Of a DNA stretch of 32,568 nt, positions 7,748 through 18,988 are shown in pieces. Origin of the DNA: Pirellulales bacterium (GTDB lineage Bacteria > Planctomycetota > Planctomycetia > Pirellulales > JAICIG01); contig DATLUO010000025.1 of the NCBI GenBank assembly GCA_035533075.1, forward strand, positions 1 to 32,568, written 5' to 3'. Position numbers and translations under genes: made by a program. Position 1 is the first letter of the stretch, and the number at the start of each line of letters is the position of its first letter. The notes under the pieces were generated by a model. The model had not been told where the DNA came from. It did no database searches and saw only the letters and a list, made by a program, of their open reading frames with translations.

Positions 7748-8734
7748 ATGAGCAAGAGCAAGTCCGCCAGCGAGAAGCGTGCCGATCTGAACGCCCTGCG
7801 CGACCGGCTGAAAACGCCGGAATCCGCCCAGGCTTTGCGTAAGGGCCTGGCGGACCGGTCGAACCGTGTTGTCGGCAAGGCCGCTGAGATCGTCGCGGAA
7901 ACCGACGACAAAGGTTTTGAAGACGATCTCAAAGCGGCCTACGCGCGGCTGCTGAGCGATCCCGTGAAGAGCGATCCGGGCTGCTTGGGGAAAACGGCCA
8001 TCGTCGAAGCGCTCGTCAAACTCGAGTGCCGCGATCTCGATTTTTATCGCGCCGCGGTCCAATATCGGCAATACGAAGGAGTATGGGGGGGCGATGAAGA
8101 CACCGCGGCGCAACTTCGCGCCGCGGCCGCCATCGGCCTCGTCCTATGCTCCAGCCTGCTGGAGGCGCTGAATCGCTTCGCCGAGATGCTGACCGATCGG
8201 AGCAAAATAGCGCGTGCCGGCGCTGCCCGTGCGATCGCGGCGCTCGCGCATCCTGAAGGAGTGCCGCTGTTGCGGCTCAAGCTGTTGTTGGGCGACAAAG
8301 AGCCGGAAGTCGTGGGAGAGTGCTGCGCGGCGATGTTGCAGTTGGCGCCCGACGACGGACTGCCTTTGGTCGTCCAGCAACTGGCATCGCCGAATCCCGA
8401 CGTGGCCCTTCAGGTCGCTCTTGCGCTGGGGGAATCCCGGCATCGCCAGGCGTTGGAACCGCTGAGATCGGCGTGGCGAAGTCAGCCCGATGCCGATACC
8501 CGCGCCGCCCTGCTGATCCCCATCGCGCTGTTGCGGACCGCGGAAGCGAACGAGTTTCTGCTATCGCTCTTGCGCGGCCGCGACGCGAGGGCCGCGGCCG
8601 ACGCGCTTCGGGCACTCAAGATTCACGGCAAGTCGGGCGACCTGCGGCGGCAGATTGAGGAAGTGGTCCGGAAGACGGGCAACTCGCAATTGGTGACAGC
8701 CTTTGAGCGGGAATTTGGTCCGGCCGAGCGGTAA
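7748..8734 (+). CDS. HEAT-repeat protein
   Basis: 328-aa soluble protein, almost entirely helical hairpins. HEAT-like units are visible in the second half: ARAGAARAIAALAHPEGVPL, then EVVGECCAAMLQLAPDDGLP, then DVALQVALALGESRHRQALE. Members of this group are usually protein-binding scaffolds; the partner is unknown. The ATG at 7748 (MSKSKSASEKRADL) was preferred to the in-frame start at 7700, which would add 16 residues translated from the repeat-rich gap. A lysine-rich N-terminus and no signal peptide suggest a cytoplasmic location. The next gene begins 21 bp downstream and appears to have its own promoter. Confidence 0.8.
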   Translation: MSKSKSASEKRADLNALRDRLKTPESAQALRKGLADRSNRVVGKAAEIVAETDDKGFEDDLKAAYARLLSDPVKSDPGCLGKTAIVEALVKLECRDLDFYRAAVQYRQYEGVWGGDEDTAAQLRAAAAIGLVLCSSLLEALNRFAEMLTDRSKIARAGAARAIAALAHPEGVPLLRLKLLLGDKEPEVVGECCAAMLQLAPDDGLPLVVQQLASPNPDVALQVALALGESRHRQALEPLRSAWRSQPDADTRAALLIPIALLRTAEANEFLLSLLRGRDARAAADALRALKIHGKSGDLRRQIEEVVRKTGNSQLVTAFEREFGPAER

Positions 8735-8744
8735 ATGTTATGAT
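8715..8744 (+). promoter_or_regulatory. Likely promoter of the ParB-like gene, giving a very short leader
   Basis: TTGGTC (8715-8720), an 18-bp spacer, then TATGAT (8739-8744). A start about 7 bp after the -10 box would be near 8751, only about 5 nt before the ATG at 8756, so the message would be nearly leaderless. No Shine-Dalgarno sequence precedes that ATG (AACTCATAAG), which fits. Confidence 0.45.
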
Positions 8745-8755
8745 AAACTCATAAG

Positions 8756-9055
8756 ATGAGCGCGCGGGAATTCTTGCAGGTCGATCCTGCCTCATTGCAC
8801 CTGCCAGGCTCGCGTCGCGATGGCGCCGACCCGGTGAAACTGCAGCGGCAATTCGCGAAATATGGCAACACGATTGATGGAATGCCTCCGCTGGAGGTGA
8901 AGCGGGGAAGTGATGGAGATCTCGTCATTTATGATGGAGTGACGCGAGCAACTCGAGTTGCGACGTATCTTCCGGGTACGCTGATTCCTGTCGAGGTGAC
9001 GGGGAATCTGAGGGGACCGGTCGGCGCATTGTCAACAGTGGGAGACAAAATATGA
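8756..9055 (+). CDS. Small ParB/Srx-fold-like protein
   Basis: 99-aa protein. Its order of elements resembles the ParB N-terminal fold: a short strand (FLQVDPASLHLPGS), a helix (DPVKLQRQFAKYG), a P-L strand (MPPLEVKRGSDGDLVIYDG) with the IxDGxTRAxR turn, and a final strand (IPVEVTG). The basic GVTRATR stretch is where ParB-family proteins bind nucleotide. It is far shorter than true ParB and has no HTH domain, so it is not a chromosome-partition protein. The stop overlaps the start of the next gene (ATGA), so both are made together. A toxin-antitoxin-like or small regulatory module is possible, but I cannot assign a function. Confidence 0.65.
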   Translation: MSAREFLQVDPASLHLPGSRRDGADPVKLQRQFAKYGNTIDGMPPLEVKRGSDGDLVIYDGVTRATRVATYLPGTLIPVEVTGNLRGPVGALSTVGDKI

Positions 9056-9309
9056 ATGGTTGCGTATCACTGCGCCGGGAACTTCTTGCCGCGGTGGAGG
9101 AAATCAGTCTTATCCGACCAGATTGGCGACTGGGGCAACTGGTCGCCAACCTTGCTACGACCGCCGGTCGGTTAGACGCCGGGGCGGTGTGGGAGCTCGA
9201 CGACACGGAAGCCCTGGCCGCAGCAAAGGTCTTGATTGAGCAGCATCGTAGCGCCGCCGCCGCTGAAATCGCCGAGCCTGCGGCTATGCGTGGCGGTCGC
9301 GGAACCTAA
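9052..9309 (+). CDS. 85-aa hypothetical protein coupled to the ParB-like gene
   Basis: A small acidic helical protein. The stretch ISLIRPDWRLGQLVANLATT, followed by a linker and VWELDDTEALAAAKVLIEQH, has the look of a compact conserved family whose W-R-G-Q-L and W-x-L-D-D-x-E elements are evenly placed. I know similar short proteins only as uncharacterised. It overlaps the preceding ParB-like gene by 4 bp (ATGA), which usually means coupled translation and a joint function. The last 15 residues (Ala/Gly/Arg-rich) look unstructured. The gene converges with the membrane-protein gene at 9324, leaving 14 bp between them. Confidence 0.65.
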   Translation: MNGCVSLRRELLAAVEEISLIRPDWRLGQLVANLATTAGRLDAGAVWELDDTEALAAAKVLIEQHRSAAAAEIAEPAAMRGGRGT

Positions 9310-9323
9310 GAGCGCCAGAATTG

Positions 9324-9734
9324 TCAATCCGAGCTTGGTTGTTGCTCGGGTTTGAGCAGCCAGTGCGCCGAACCACAGCCAAGCCCGATGAGCGGCGTTG
9401 CCAACAGCACCGCGGCGGTTTGCAGCCGCATTTGCCCTGCGGCCATCCCGAAGCTCAGTTTCAAATCTGGCCCGACGTTCGCCAGCATTTGTACGTTGCC
9501 CGCAGCAATCTGCAGGGAAACTATCGCCGGAATCGAACAGCCTAAAAAGAACGCCCGAAACTGGCGCGTGCCGCATACAAGGCCAACCACGGTCAACGCC
9601 GGTATTGCCAATTGAGCGAGGATCATGAACGTGCCAGTCACCCAACTCGGATCTGGGACGATCGTCGCAAGGGCGAAGCCGGCCGCAGTCACCACACCGA
9701 GCATCATTCGTAGGGAGAATTGAGGCCTCGTCAT
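9324..9734 (-). CDS. Small membrane protein with planctomycete FSLR-type N-terminus
   Basis: 136-aa protein with four likely membrane segments (about residues 10-27, 35-52, 60-78 and 103-122). The N-terminus MTRPQFSLRMMLGVVTAAGF matches a recurring planctomycete pattern in which 'F-S-L-R-x-(L/M)' runs directly into a hydrophobic helix. No enzyme motif is visible. It starts 25 bp downstream of the waaA stop in the same direction, so it may be the last gene of a secA-waaA stretch. Function unknown. Confidence 0.75.
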   Translation of the reverse strand: MTRPQFSLRMMLGVVTAAGFALATIVPDPSWVTGTFMILAQLAIPALTVVGLVCGTRQFRAFFLGCSIPAIVSLQIAAGNVQMLANVGPDLKLSFGMAAGQMRLQTAAVLLATPLIGLGCGSAHWLLKPEQQPSSD

Positions 9735-9759
9735 AGATATATTGTTTACCGTAACGCCT

Positions 9760-11067
9760 TTATGCCGCGCATGCGGAATGGCTGCAACAGATGTCGACCA
9801 GCGGCGACAGAAGCTCGAATGTGCGATCTGTGGCGCCGAGTTGACTTAAAACGAGCCGCCGCGCGCGTTGACCGAGAGCCTCGGCGAAGGAGCGGTCGGT
9901 AAGGCAGCGACGCACAAATTCCGTCAGCTCGCCGGCGTCGGCGACGACGGCGGCGGCACGTCCGGATAGCATCTGCTCGACAATGTCGCGGAAGTTGCGG
10001 GTGTTGGGGCCGAAGCAGACGGCGGCGCCGTAGGCGGCCGGCTCGATCATGTTTTGCCCGCCACGATTGCCCAGGCTGCCGCCGACAAATGCGATGTCGG
10101 CCGTTCCCCACCAGGCCCCCAACTCGCCAATGGTGTCGACCAGCAGGACCCGCGCGGCCGGACGCGCACCTTCCTCATCCAGGCGACTGCGACGCTGCCA
10201 ATCGAAGCCCGATCGATCCAGCAAGGCGGCCACCGCGTCGAACCGCTCGGGGTGACGGGGCACGACTAACAGCCGCAACGCAGGGTGCTCGCCGGCGAGC
10301 GCATCATAGGCCGACAAGGCCGCTTGTTCTTCGCCTTCCTGCGTGCTGCCGGCCAGAAAAACAACGTCGCCGTCAACGATGCCTGCCAGACGGCGCAGCC
10401 GCACCGTGGCCGCGTTCTGGCGATCGGTCTGCGCGCCGTCGAATTTCATCGAACCGGTGACGCAGACGGTGCCCGGCGCGGCGCCCAGCATCAAGAACCG
10501 TTCGGCATATTCATCGTTCTGCACGGCAAGCAGTTCGAGTCGCGAAAGCGTCCGGGCGATCAGCCGGCGCATGCGACGGTAGCCGTTGAAGCTCCGCTCG
10601 CTCAGCCGGCCGTTGACCACGGCCACGCGTGCATTACTGCGGCGTGCCGCGGCGATCAAGTTGGGCCACAGCTCCAGCTCCGCCAACACCAGGCACGTCG
10701 GACGGATGCGGCGCATCGCCGCCGCCACCGCCCAGGTGAAATCGAGCGGACAATAAAAGACCGTCAGACTCGGATACTTTTTCTGCGCCGTGGCGAATCC
10801 GGTGGCGGTGGTGGTCGACATCACGCACCGCCAGCCCGGCTGCCGCCGCGTGATCTCCACCAGCAGCGGGACGAGTAGATTCACCTCGCCCACGCTCACG
10901 GCATGAAACCAGACGCAAGGTCCGTCGCCGCTGCGCCGTGGCACAAGGCCAAACAGTTTTTCCAGCCAGCCGCGGCGATACTTGCCGTGTGCGATCACCC
11001 GATAGAGCAGCTTGGGCGAAGCCAGGGCGATCAGCGCGAGGTAGAGGAAATTAAAAAGGTAACGCAC
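9760..11067 (-). CDS. waaA: 3-deoxy-D-manno-octulosonic acid (Kdo) transferase
   Basis: Transfers Kdo from CMP-Kdo to lipid A precursor at the inner membrane face (GT30 family). The 435-aa length fits the family. Landmarks in order: an N-terminal membrane-anchoring segment (residues 1-22), HAVSVGE with the presumed catalytic Glu61, LAELELWPNLI, VTGSMKFDG, VPRHPERF, and the C-terminal donor-site block FVGGSLGNRGGQNMIEPAAY. I chose the GTG at 11067 because the protein then starts MRYLFNFLYL like its relatives, with AAGGA about 10 bp upstream. Its presence indicates an LPS-type outer membrane. Whether it adds one or several Kdo units is not visible. Confidence 0.92.
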   Translation of the reverse strand: MRYLFNFLYLALIALASPKLLYRVIAHGKYRRGWLEKLFGLVPRRSGDGPCVWFHAVSVGEVNLLVPLLVEITRRQPGWRCVMSTTTATGFATAQKKYPSLTVFYCPLDFTWAVAAAMRRIRPTCLVLAELELWPNLIAAARRSNARVAVVNGRLSERSFNGYRRMRRLIARTLSRLELLAVQNDEYAERFLMLGAAPGTVCVTGSMKFDGAQTDRQNAATVRLRRLAGIVDGDVVFLAGSTQEGEEQAALSAYDALAGEHPALRLLVVPRHPERFDAVAALLDRSGFDWQRRSRLDEEGARPAARVLLVDTIGELGAWWGTADIAFVGGSLGNRGGQNMIEPAAYGAAVCFGPNTRNFRDIVEQMLSGRAAAVVADAGELTEFVRRCLTDRSFAEALGQRARRLVLSQLGATDRTFELLSPLVDICCSHSACAA

Positions 11068-11124
11068 TGTCGGGCATCCTTTCCCGCTGGCAGTTCTTGT
11101 CCCCAATTTCAGATTGCGTCCGCC

Positions 11125-11157
11125 AATCCAAAATCCAGAATCGAAAATCCAAAATTG
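11125..11157. repeat. Degenerate heptamer tandem array 2
   Basis: AATCC, then AAAATCC AGAATCG AAAATCC AAAATTG in exact 7-bp register. The array lies between waaA and secA and ends 6 bp before REP-like copy C. Confidence 0.65.
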
Positions 11158-11163
11158 CGCAAT

Positions 11164-11198
11164 GGTGGGCCGGCGCTCGCAAGCTCGCTGGTCCCACC

Positions 11199-11202
<4 letters not shown>
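11164..11202 (-). repeat. REP-like hairpin element, copy C, carrying the secA stop codon
   Basis: Same stem and loop as copy B, in the opposite orientation. On the minus strand the GTAG foot (complement of 11199-11202) contains the TAG stop of secA (11199-11201). The hairpin then follows directly, and the sequence after it is ATTGCGCAATTTTGGATTTT. It may therefore also act as the secA terminator. Confidence 0.75.
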
Positions 11203-14900
<3,698 letters not shown>

Positions 14901-14990
14901 GGTCCGCTTTGCGTGCCCCGGTGAGAAATCGCCGCTCCTGCGACCGGCAACCGACGACGGTTCTGTAGGCGCAAGGTTATCCGGCGAAGT

Positions 14991-15019
14991 AGTTTACAGC
15001 TTTTGACGTATGCGGTCAA
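14991..15019 (-). promoter_or_regulatory. Likely secA promoter
   Basis: On the minus strand TTGACC (15014-15019), a 17-bp spacer, then TAAACT (14991-14996). This is the closest match to a housekeeping-sigma promoter in the window. Transcription would start near 14984, giving a leader of about 84 nt before the secA ATG. Confidence 0.6.
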
Positions 15020-15023
15020 GGTG

Positions 15024-15138
15024 GTGATGAGCGAAGAAAGATGAGGGATGAGGGATTGAGAGATGAGAGATAACGGGGCGGTGGTTTGAATTCGGTCATG
15101 ACCCACATCCCTCGTCCTTCATCGCTCATCCCTTCACC
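15024..15138. repeat. Paired degenerate heptamer arrays 3a and 3b
   Basis: Array 3a (15024-15072) reads GTGATGA GCGAAGA, AAGATGA GGGATGA, GGGATTG AGAGATG, AGAGATA. Array 3b (15104-15138) reads CACATCC CTCGTCC, TTCATCG CTCATCC, CTTCACC. Array 3b is roughly the inverse complement of 3a (GGATGAG-type against CTCATCC-type), so the two could fold together. Both hold a 7-bp register throughout. Confidence 0.65.
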
Positions 15139-15200
15139 GACTTGCCAGACGAAGTTCATTTTGCCAATCTCTAGTCACGTTCCACCGGCAAACAGACATC

Positions 15201-16007
15201 GTGCAGCACCCTCACCACAGCAGCGATATTCGCGGTCAGTTGATCTTTCTTGGCACCGGCACCTCGGTCGGCGTGCCGATGGTGGGCTGCGCGTGCGCGA
15301 CCTGCATCAGCAATGATCCTCGCAACAGCCGCCTACGGTGCGGGCTGGCGGTGGGGTTGCCCGACGGGAACTTGCTGGTCGATACGCCCACCGACCTCCG
15401 CACCCAATTGCTCCGCGAGCGGTTGGGGACGGTCCACGCGGTGCTTTACACGCACGAGCATGCCGATCATTTATTCGGCCTCGACGACCTAAGATTGTTT
15501 CCATTCTACCTGGGGCACAAGCTGCCGCTCTATTGCGAAGCGCGGGTCGAAGCCCGCATCCGCCGCTCGTTCGACTACGCGTTCGAGAGCGACGCCGAGG
15601 CGTTGCATCCCGGTGCCATACCTCATCTTACGATCACGCAGATTACCACCGCACCGTTTGATCTGCTGGGCGCGAGGGTGACGCCGATTCGCCTCCGGCA
15701 CGGCCGACTGGGAGTGCTCGGTTTTCGATTTGGCGACATCGCCTACTGCACGGACACCAACGGCATTCCCGACGAAAGCTGGCCGCTCTTGGAAGGACTC
15801 GATGTGCTCGTTCTCGATGCTTTGCGGCCGCGACCGCACGCCACGCACTTCAGCCTCGACGAAGCCGTCGAAGTCGCACGGCGTGTGGGCGCCCGGCGGA
15901 CGTTGTTTACGCATATCTCGCACGAGTTGGAGCACGCGGCGACGAGTGCGTTATTGCCGCAGGGCATGGATCTGGCCTACGACGGTCTAAGGATTCCGCT
16001 GGGATGA
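15201..16007 (+). CDS. PhnP-like metallo-beta-lactamase-fold hydrolase
   Basis: 268-aa MBL-fold enzyme. The zinc-site motif HEHADH (H85, H87, D89, H90) is clear, with later ligands likely in RLRHGRLG, YCTDTNG and THISHELEH. The N-terminal FLGTGTSVGVPMVGCACATC has the GTGxxxGxPxxGCxCxxC layout of PhnP-type phosphodiesterases, which open cyclic phosphates and bind a structural zinc through these cysteines. No phn gene is nearby, so a different cyclic phosphate or phosphoester substrate is likely. The start is a GTG with no clear ribosome site, and no better in-frame start precedes the conserved region. The gene overlaps the next by 4 bp (ATGA). Confidence 0.85.
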   Translation: MQHPHHSSDIRGQLIFLGTGTSVGVPMVGCACATCISNDPRNSRLRCGLAVGLPDGNLLVDTPTDLRTQLLRERLGTVHAVLYTHEHADHLFGLDDLRLFPFYLGHKLPLYCEARVEARIRRSFDYAFESDAEALHPGAIPHLTITQITTAPFDLLGARVTPIRLRHGRLGVLGFRFGDIAYCTDTNGIPDESWPLLEGLDVLVLDALRPRPHATHFSLDEAVEVARRVGARRTLFTHISHELEHAATSALLPQGMDLAYDGLRIPLG

Positions 16008-17404
16008 TAGTGAACAAAGACGAACTGTTGGCCAAGCTCAGGCCGTTCGGTCAAGAGCACCTGCTGGCCTTCTGGGAGATGCTTGACGCCGCGCAGCGCG
16101 AAAAGCTGAACGGCCAGATTGCGGCGATCGATTTTCAGCGCCTCCAAGAGAATCTCCGCACGACAAAACCCGGCGAAGACTGGTCGGCGTTGGCCCGTCG
16201 CGCCGTCGGACCGCCGGCCATCCGGTTGGGACGCAGCGACAACCGGTTTTCGACGGTCGAAGCGCGCGAGGTCGGTGAAGCCTCCCTGCTCGCCGGCCGT
16301 GTCGGAGTGATATTGGTTGCGGGCGGGCAGGGAACGCGCCTGGGCTTCGACCATCCCAAGGGAATGTTTCCCATCGGGCCGGTCTCGGGCGCGACGCTCT
16401 TTCAGATTCTGCTGGAGAAGGTGCTGGCGTCGAGTCGCCGTTATGGCGCGACGATTCCGCTTTACTTGATGACCAGCCCGGCCACGCACGATGAAACCAT
16501 CGCGTACCTCAATGACCACCATCGCTTTGGCATACCCGCACACGATCTGACCGTTTTCTGCCAGGGAACGATGCCGGCGGTCGACGCCGAGTCGGGCAAG
16601 GTGTTGCTGGCCGCACCGGACAGCCTGGCGCTCAGCCCCGACGGGCACGGCGGAATGCCGGCGGCGTTGCGGGCATCCGGCGCGCTGGCCGACATCCACC
16701 GCCGGGCCATCGAGCACCTGTTTTACATGCAGGTCGATAATCCGCAAGTCGTCGCTTGCGATCCGGAGTTCGTCGGCTATCACCTGTTGAGCGAGTCGGA
16801 ACTTTCGACCAAAGTCGTGGCCAAGACGACGCCGCGCGACCGGATGGGCAATGTTGTCTCGGTGGACGGCCGGGTGCGGATCATCGAATACAGCGACTTG
16901 CCCGACGACGTGGCCGAGCAGCGTTTGCCCGACGGCTCGCTGAAGCTCTGGGCGGGCAGCACGGCGATGCATGTCTTTGCGGTCGATTTGCTCGATCGCG
17001 CCAGCCGATCGTCGGGCGTACTGCCGTATCATCTGGCCCGCAAGCGAGTGCCTTACATCGACGATCGCGGCGGGTTGGCGGACCCCGTCGAGGCGAACGC
17101 GATCAAGTTCGAGCAGTTCATTTTTGACCTGCTGCCGGCCGCGCGAAACCCGATCGTCGTCGAGGTCGATGAAGCGACGGAATTTGCCCCCGTCAAAAAT
17201 GCCCCCGGCGCCGAGCGCGATTCGCCCGAACGGGTGCAGGCCCAAATGATCGCCCTTCACCGCCGCTGGCTGCAGCAAGCCGGCGCCAGCGTCGCGCCCG
17301 GCATCGCCGTTGAGATCAGCCCACTTTTTGCTCTCGACGCCGAGGAGACCGCTAGGAGAATCACGCGCGATATGGCGATAACGTCGGACCGATCCCTCCG
17401 CTAG
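16004..17404 (+). CDS. UDP-sugar pyrophosphorylase of the eukaryotic UAP1/UDPGP type
   Basis: 466-aa nucleotidyltransferase of the UDPGP type 1 family, which makes a UDP-sugar from UTP and a sugar-1-phosphate. The glycine-rich UTP-binding loop VAGGQGTRLGFDHPKGMFPI lies at about residues 104-123. Family features follow in order: an uridine-contact segment around GHGGMPAAL, MQVDNPQVVACDPEFVGYHL (metal-binding D), KVVAKTTPRDRMGNVV and a substrate segment near AIKFEQFIFDLLP. This resembles UDP-N-acetylglucosamine pyrophosphorylase of eukaryotes more than bacterial GlmU or GalU. The sugar (GlcNAc-1-P, GalNAc-1-P or Glc-1-P) cannot be fixed from the sequence. Translation is probably coupled to the metallo-hydrolase. 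Confidence 0.85.
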   Translation: MIVNKDELLAKLRPFGQEHLLAFWEMLDAAQREKLNGQIAAIDFQRLQENLRTTKPGEDWSALARRAVGPPAIRLGRSDNRFSTVEAREVGEASLLAGRVGVILVAGGQGTRLGFDHPKGMFPIGPVSGATLFQILLEKVLASSRRYGATIPLYLMTSPATHDETIAYLNDHHRFGIPAHDLTVFCQGTMPAVDAESGKVLLAAPDSLALSPDGHGGMPAALRASGALADIHRRAIEHLFYMQVDNPQVVACDPEFVGYHLLSESELSTKVVAKTTPRDRMGNVVSVDGRVRIIEYSDLPDDVAEQRLPDGSLKLWAGSTAMHVFAVDLLDRASRSSGVLPYHLARKRVPYIDDRGGLADPVEANAIKFEQFIFDLLPAARNPIVVEVDEATEFAPVKNAPGAERDSPERVQAQMIALHRRWLQQAGASVAPGIAVEISPLFALDAEETARRITRDMAITSDRSLR

Positions 17405-17419
17405 AATGCGCATCTGCTG

Positions 17420-17454
17420 AGATCGAAGACCCAAGACCGAAGGCCCAAGACCGA
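17420..17454. repeat. Degenerate heptamer tandem array 4
   Basis: AGATCGA AGACCCA AGACCGA, AGGCCCA AGACCGA in exact 7-bp register. The array abuts the manC start codon, whose A is the last base. A GAAGG inside it is the only candidate ribosome site of manC. Confidence 0.65.
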
Positions 17455-18551
17455 TGCTTCACGCCATCATCATGGCCGGTGGATCCGGCACACGCTTCTG
17501 GCCCGAAAGCCGCGACCTGCGGCCCAAACAGCTTCTGCGCGTCGTCGGCGATCGCTCGATGATTCAGGCCACCGTCGATCGGCTTGACGGGCTCGTGCCG
17601 CCCGAACGAATGTTGATCGCCACCAACGCCAAGCTGGCCGGCGTGGTCGCCGAGCAGTTGCCGGAATTGCCGGACGAAGCCATTCTGGGCGAGCCGTGCA
17701 AGCGCGACACGGCGCCGTGCATCGGCCTGGCGGCATTGATCGTCAGCCGCCACGACGCGGAAGCGACCATGGCCGTCATGCCCTCCGATCACGTCATCGG
17801 CCCCGACGCCGCATTCCGGCAAGCGATCGAGTTTGCAGCGGCGCTGGTCGAAGAACGTCCCGGCCGCATCGTGACCTTCGGCATCCGACCGACCTATCCG
17901 GCCGAAACCTTCGGCTATATCGAGCGCGGCGATCGTCTGGAAACGGCCGCCGCCGTCAAGTTCAAGTCGCTGGCGCCCGCTTTTCGAGTGCGGCAGTTCC
18001 GCGAGAAGCCCAAGGCCGATGTGGCGAGAGCCTACGTCGATTCGGGCAACTTCTACTGGAACTCGGGCATCTTCGTCTGGCGGGCAGCCACCATCCTGAA
18101 CTCCCTGCGGCAGCACCAACCCCCAATGTTCGACCATTTGCAGCGGATTTCCGAGGCCTTCGGCCGGCCCGATTATCAGGCGGTGCTCGACCGTGAGTTC
18201 GCGGCCATCCGTGGCGTCTCGATCGACTACGCCGTGATGGAACACGCCCAAGACGTGGCGGTGATCGAGGCGCCGTACGGCTGGGATGATGTGGGAAGCT
18301 GGCAGGCTCTGGCCCGACTGCACGGCAGCGACGAAAACGGCAACACAGTCCTCGGCAAGCACCTCGGCGTCAACACGTCGGGCACGATCGTCCGCGGCCC
18401 CGCCGACCACCTGATCGTCACGTTGGGCCTGAAAGACTGCGTCGTGGTCCACACGCCCGACGCCACGCTGGTGGCCAACAAGCACGACGAAGAATCGATC
18501 CGCCAGGTCGTGAAGCTTTTGCAGGAAAAAGGTTGGAAGGAATATCTTTGA
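17454..18551 (+). CDS. manC: Mannose-1-phosphate guanylyltransferase
   Basis: Makes GDP-mannose from GTP and mannose-1-phosphate in the cytoplasm. 365 aa, so it is the single-domain form without the C-terminal phosphomannose isomerase. Signatures: IIMAGGSGTRFWPESR, RPKQLL, GEPCKRDTAPCI, VMPSDHVI, VRQFREKPKADVARAY, GNFYWNSGIFVWRA, SIDYAVMEHA and GWDDVGSW. The gene lies 49 bp after the UDP-sugar pyrophosphorylase, with a heptamer array between. A -10-like TAGAAT at 17402-17407 could give it its own promoter, but no good -35 box was found. GDP-mannose would serve glycan, LPS or compatible-solute synthesis. The symbol is a family-level assignment. Confidence 0.92.
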   Translation: MLHAIIMAGGSGTRFWPESRDLRPKQLLRVVGDRSMIQATVDRLDGLVPPERMLIATNAKLAGVVAEQLPELPDEAILGEPCKRDTAPCIGLAALIVSRHDAEATMAVMPSDHVIGPDAAFRQAIEFAAALVEERPGRIVTFGIRPTYPAETFGYIERGDRLETAAAVKFKSLAPAFRVRQFREKPKADVARAYVDSGNFYWNSGIFVWRAATILNSLRQHQPPMFDHLQRISEAFGRPDYQAVLDREFAAIRGVSIDYAVMEHAQDVAVIEAPYGWDDVGSWQALARLHGSDENGNTVLGKHLGVNTSGTIVRGPADHLIVTLGLKDCVVVHTPDATLVANKHDEESIRQVVKLLQEKGWKEYL

Positions 18552-18624
18552 AAATCGGAAAGAAGGGCTGGCGCTCATGCATGCACTCGGCACTGGTCGC
18601 CAACTTTTTGTCGTTACTTCCCCT

Positions 18625-18888
18625 CTATCTGAGACCACCGCCGTAGGGCACTCGGCCCTTTGCTTCCACCGCGGCGTTCCAACGAGCACATATTGCGGCG
18701 AGCCGTTCCTCAGAATCATCTTCAAATGCCTCGACTAATTCGCGTTCTTCTTCGTTCAACGAGAGAACCTCGAAGATGCAGTTGCAAGTGGTGATGAAGT
18801 CGCTACAGAAGGGGCAGAGTTCTCTATTGCAAAACGGCTCATGAAATTGACCCGCCGATGTGCCGCAACTCGGACAGAGAGATCGCAT
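18625..18888 (-). CDS. Small zinc-ribbon protein
   Basis: 87-aa protein starting MRSLCPSCGTSAGQFHEPFC, followed by NRELCPFC and CNC. The CxxC pairs and extra cysteines suggest one or two zinc sites. The rest (EVLSLNEEERELVEAF, EERLAAICARWNAAVEAKGR, VPYGG) is helical. The pattern looks like a recurring small uncharacterised bacterial family. An in-frame GTG at 18903 would add five residues; I prefer the ATG because the first Cys pair then lies close to the N-terminus. Neither start has a clear ribosome site. Function unknown. Confidence 0.7.
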   Translation of the reverse strand: MRSLCPSCGTSAGQFHEPFCNRELCPFCSDFITTCNCIFEVLSLNEEERELVEAFEDDSEERLAAICARWNAAVEAKGRVPYGGGLR

Positions 18889-18988
18889 AAAGTGGCCGTT
18901 CACCGCGTGTGCCCAGCAAGATCGCTCAATTGGTTAGACCTGTTTTGGAAAAAACCATTGCCTACGCGATCCGATAGTCGGAGCTGCT

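Larger units (their letters stand above)
14901..15200. other. Divergent intergenic gap between secA and the metallo-hydrolase gene
   Basis: 300 bp without a gene. It holds the predicted secA promoter (14991-15019) and two 7-bp-period arrays in opposite sense (15024-15072 and 15104-15138). No promoter for the rightward gene was recognised with confidence. Confidence 0.6.

Noticed and set aside
15977-18725. Two long minus-strand frames opposite the nucleotide-sugar genes
   Set aside because: Both are shadows of the UDPGP-family gene and manC, with low-complexity Arg/His-rich composition.
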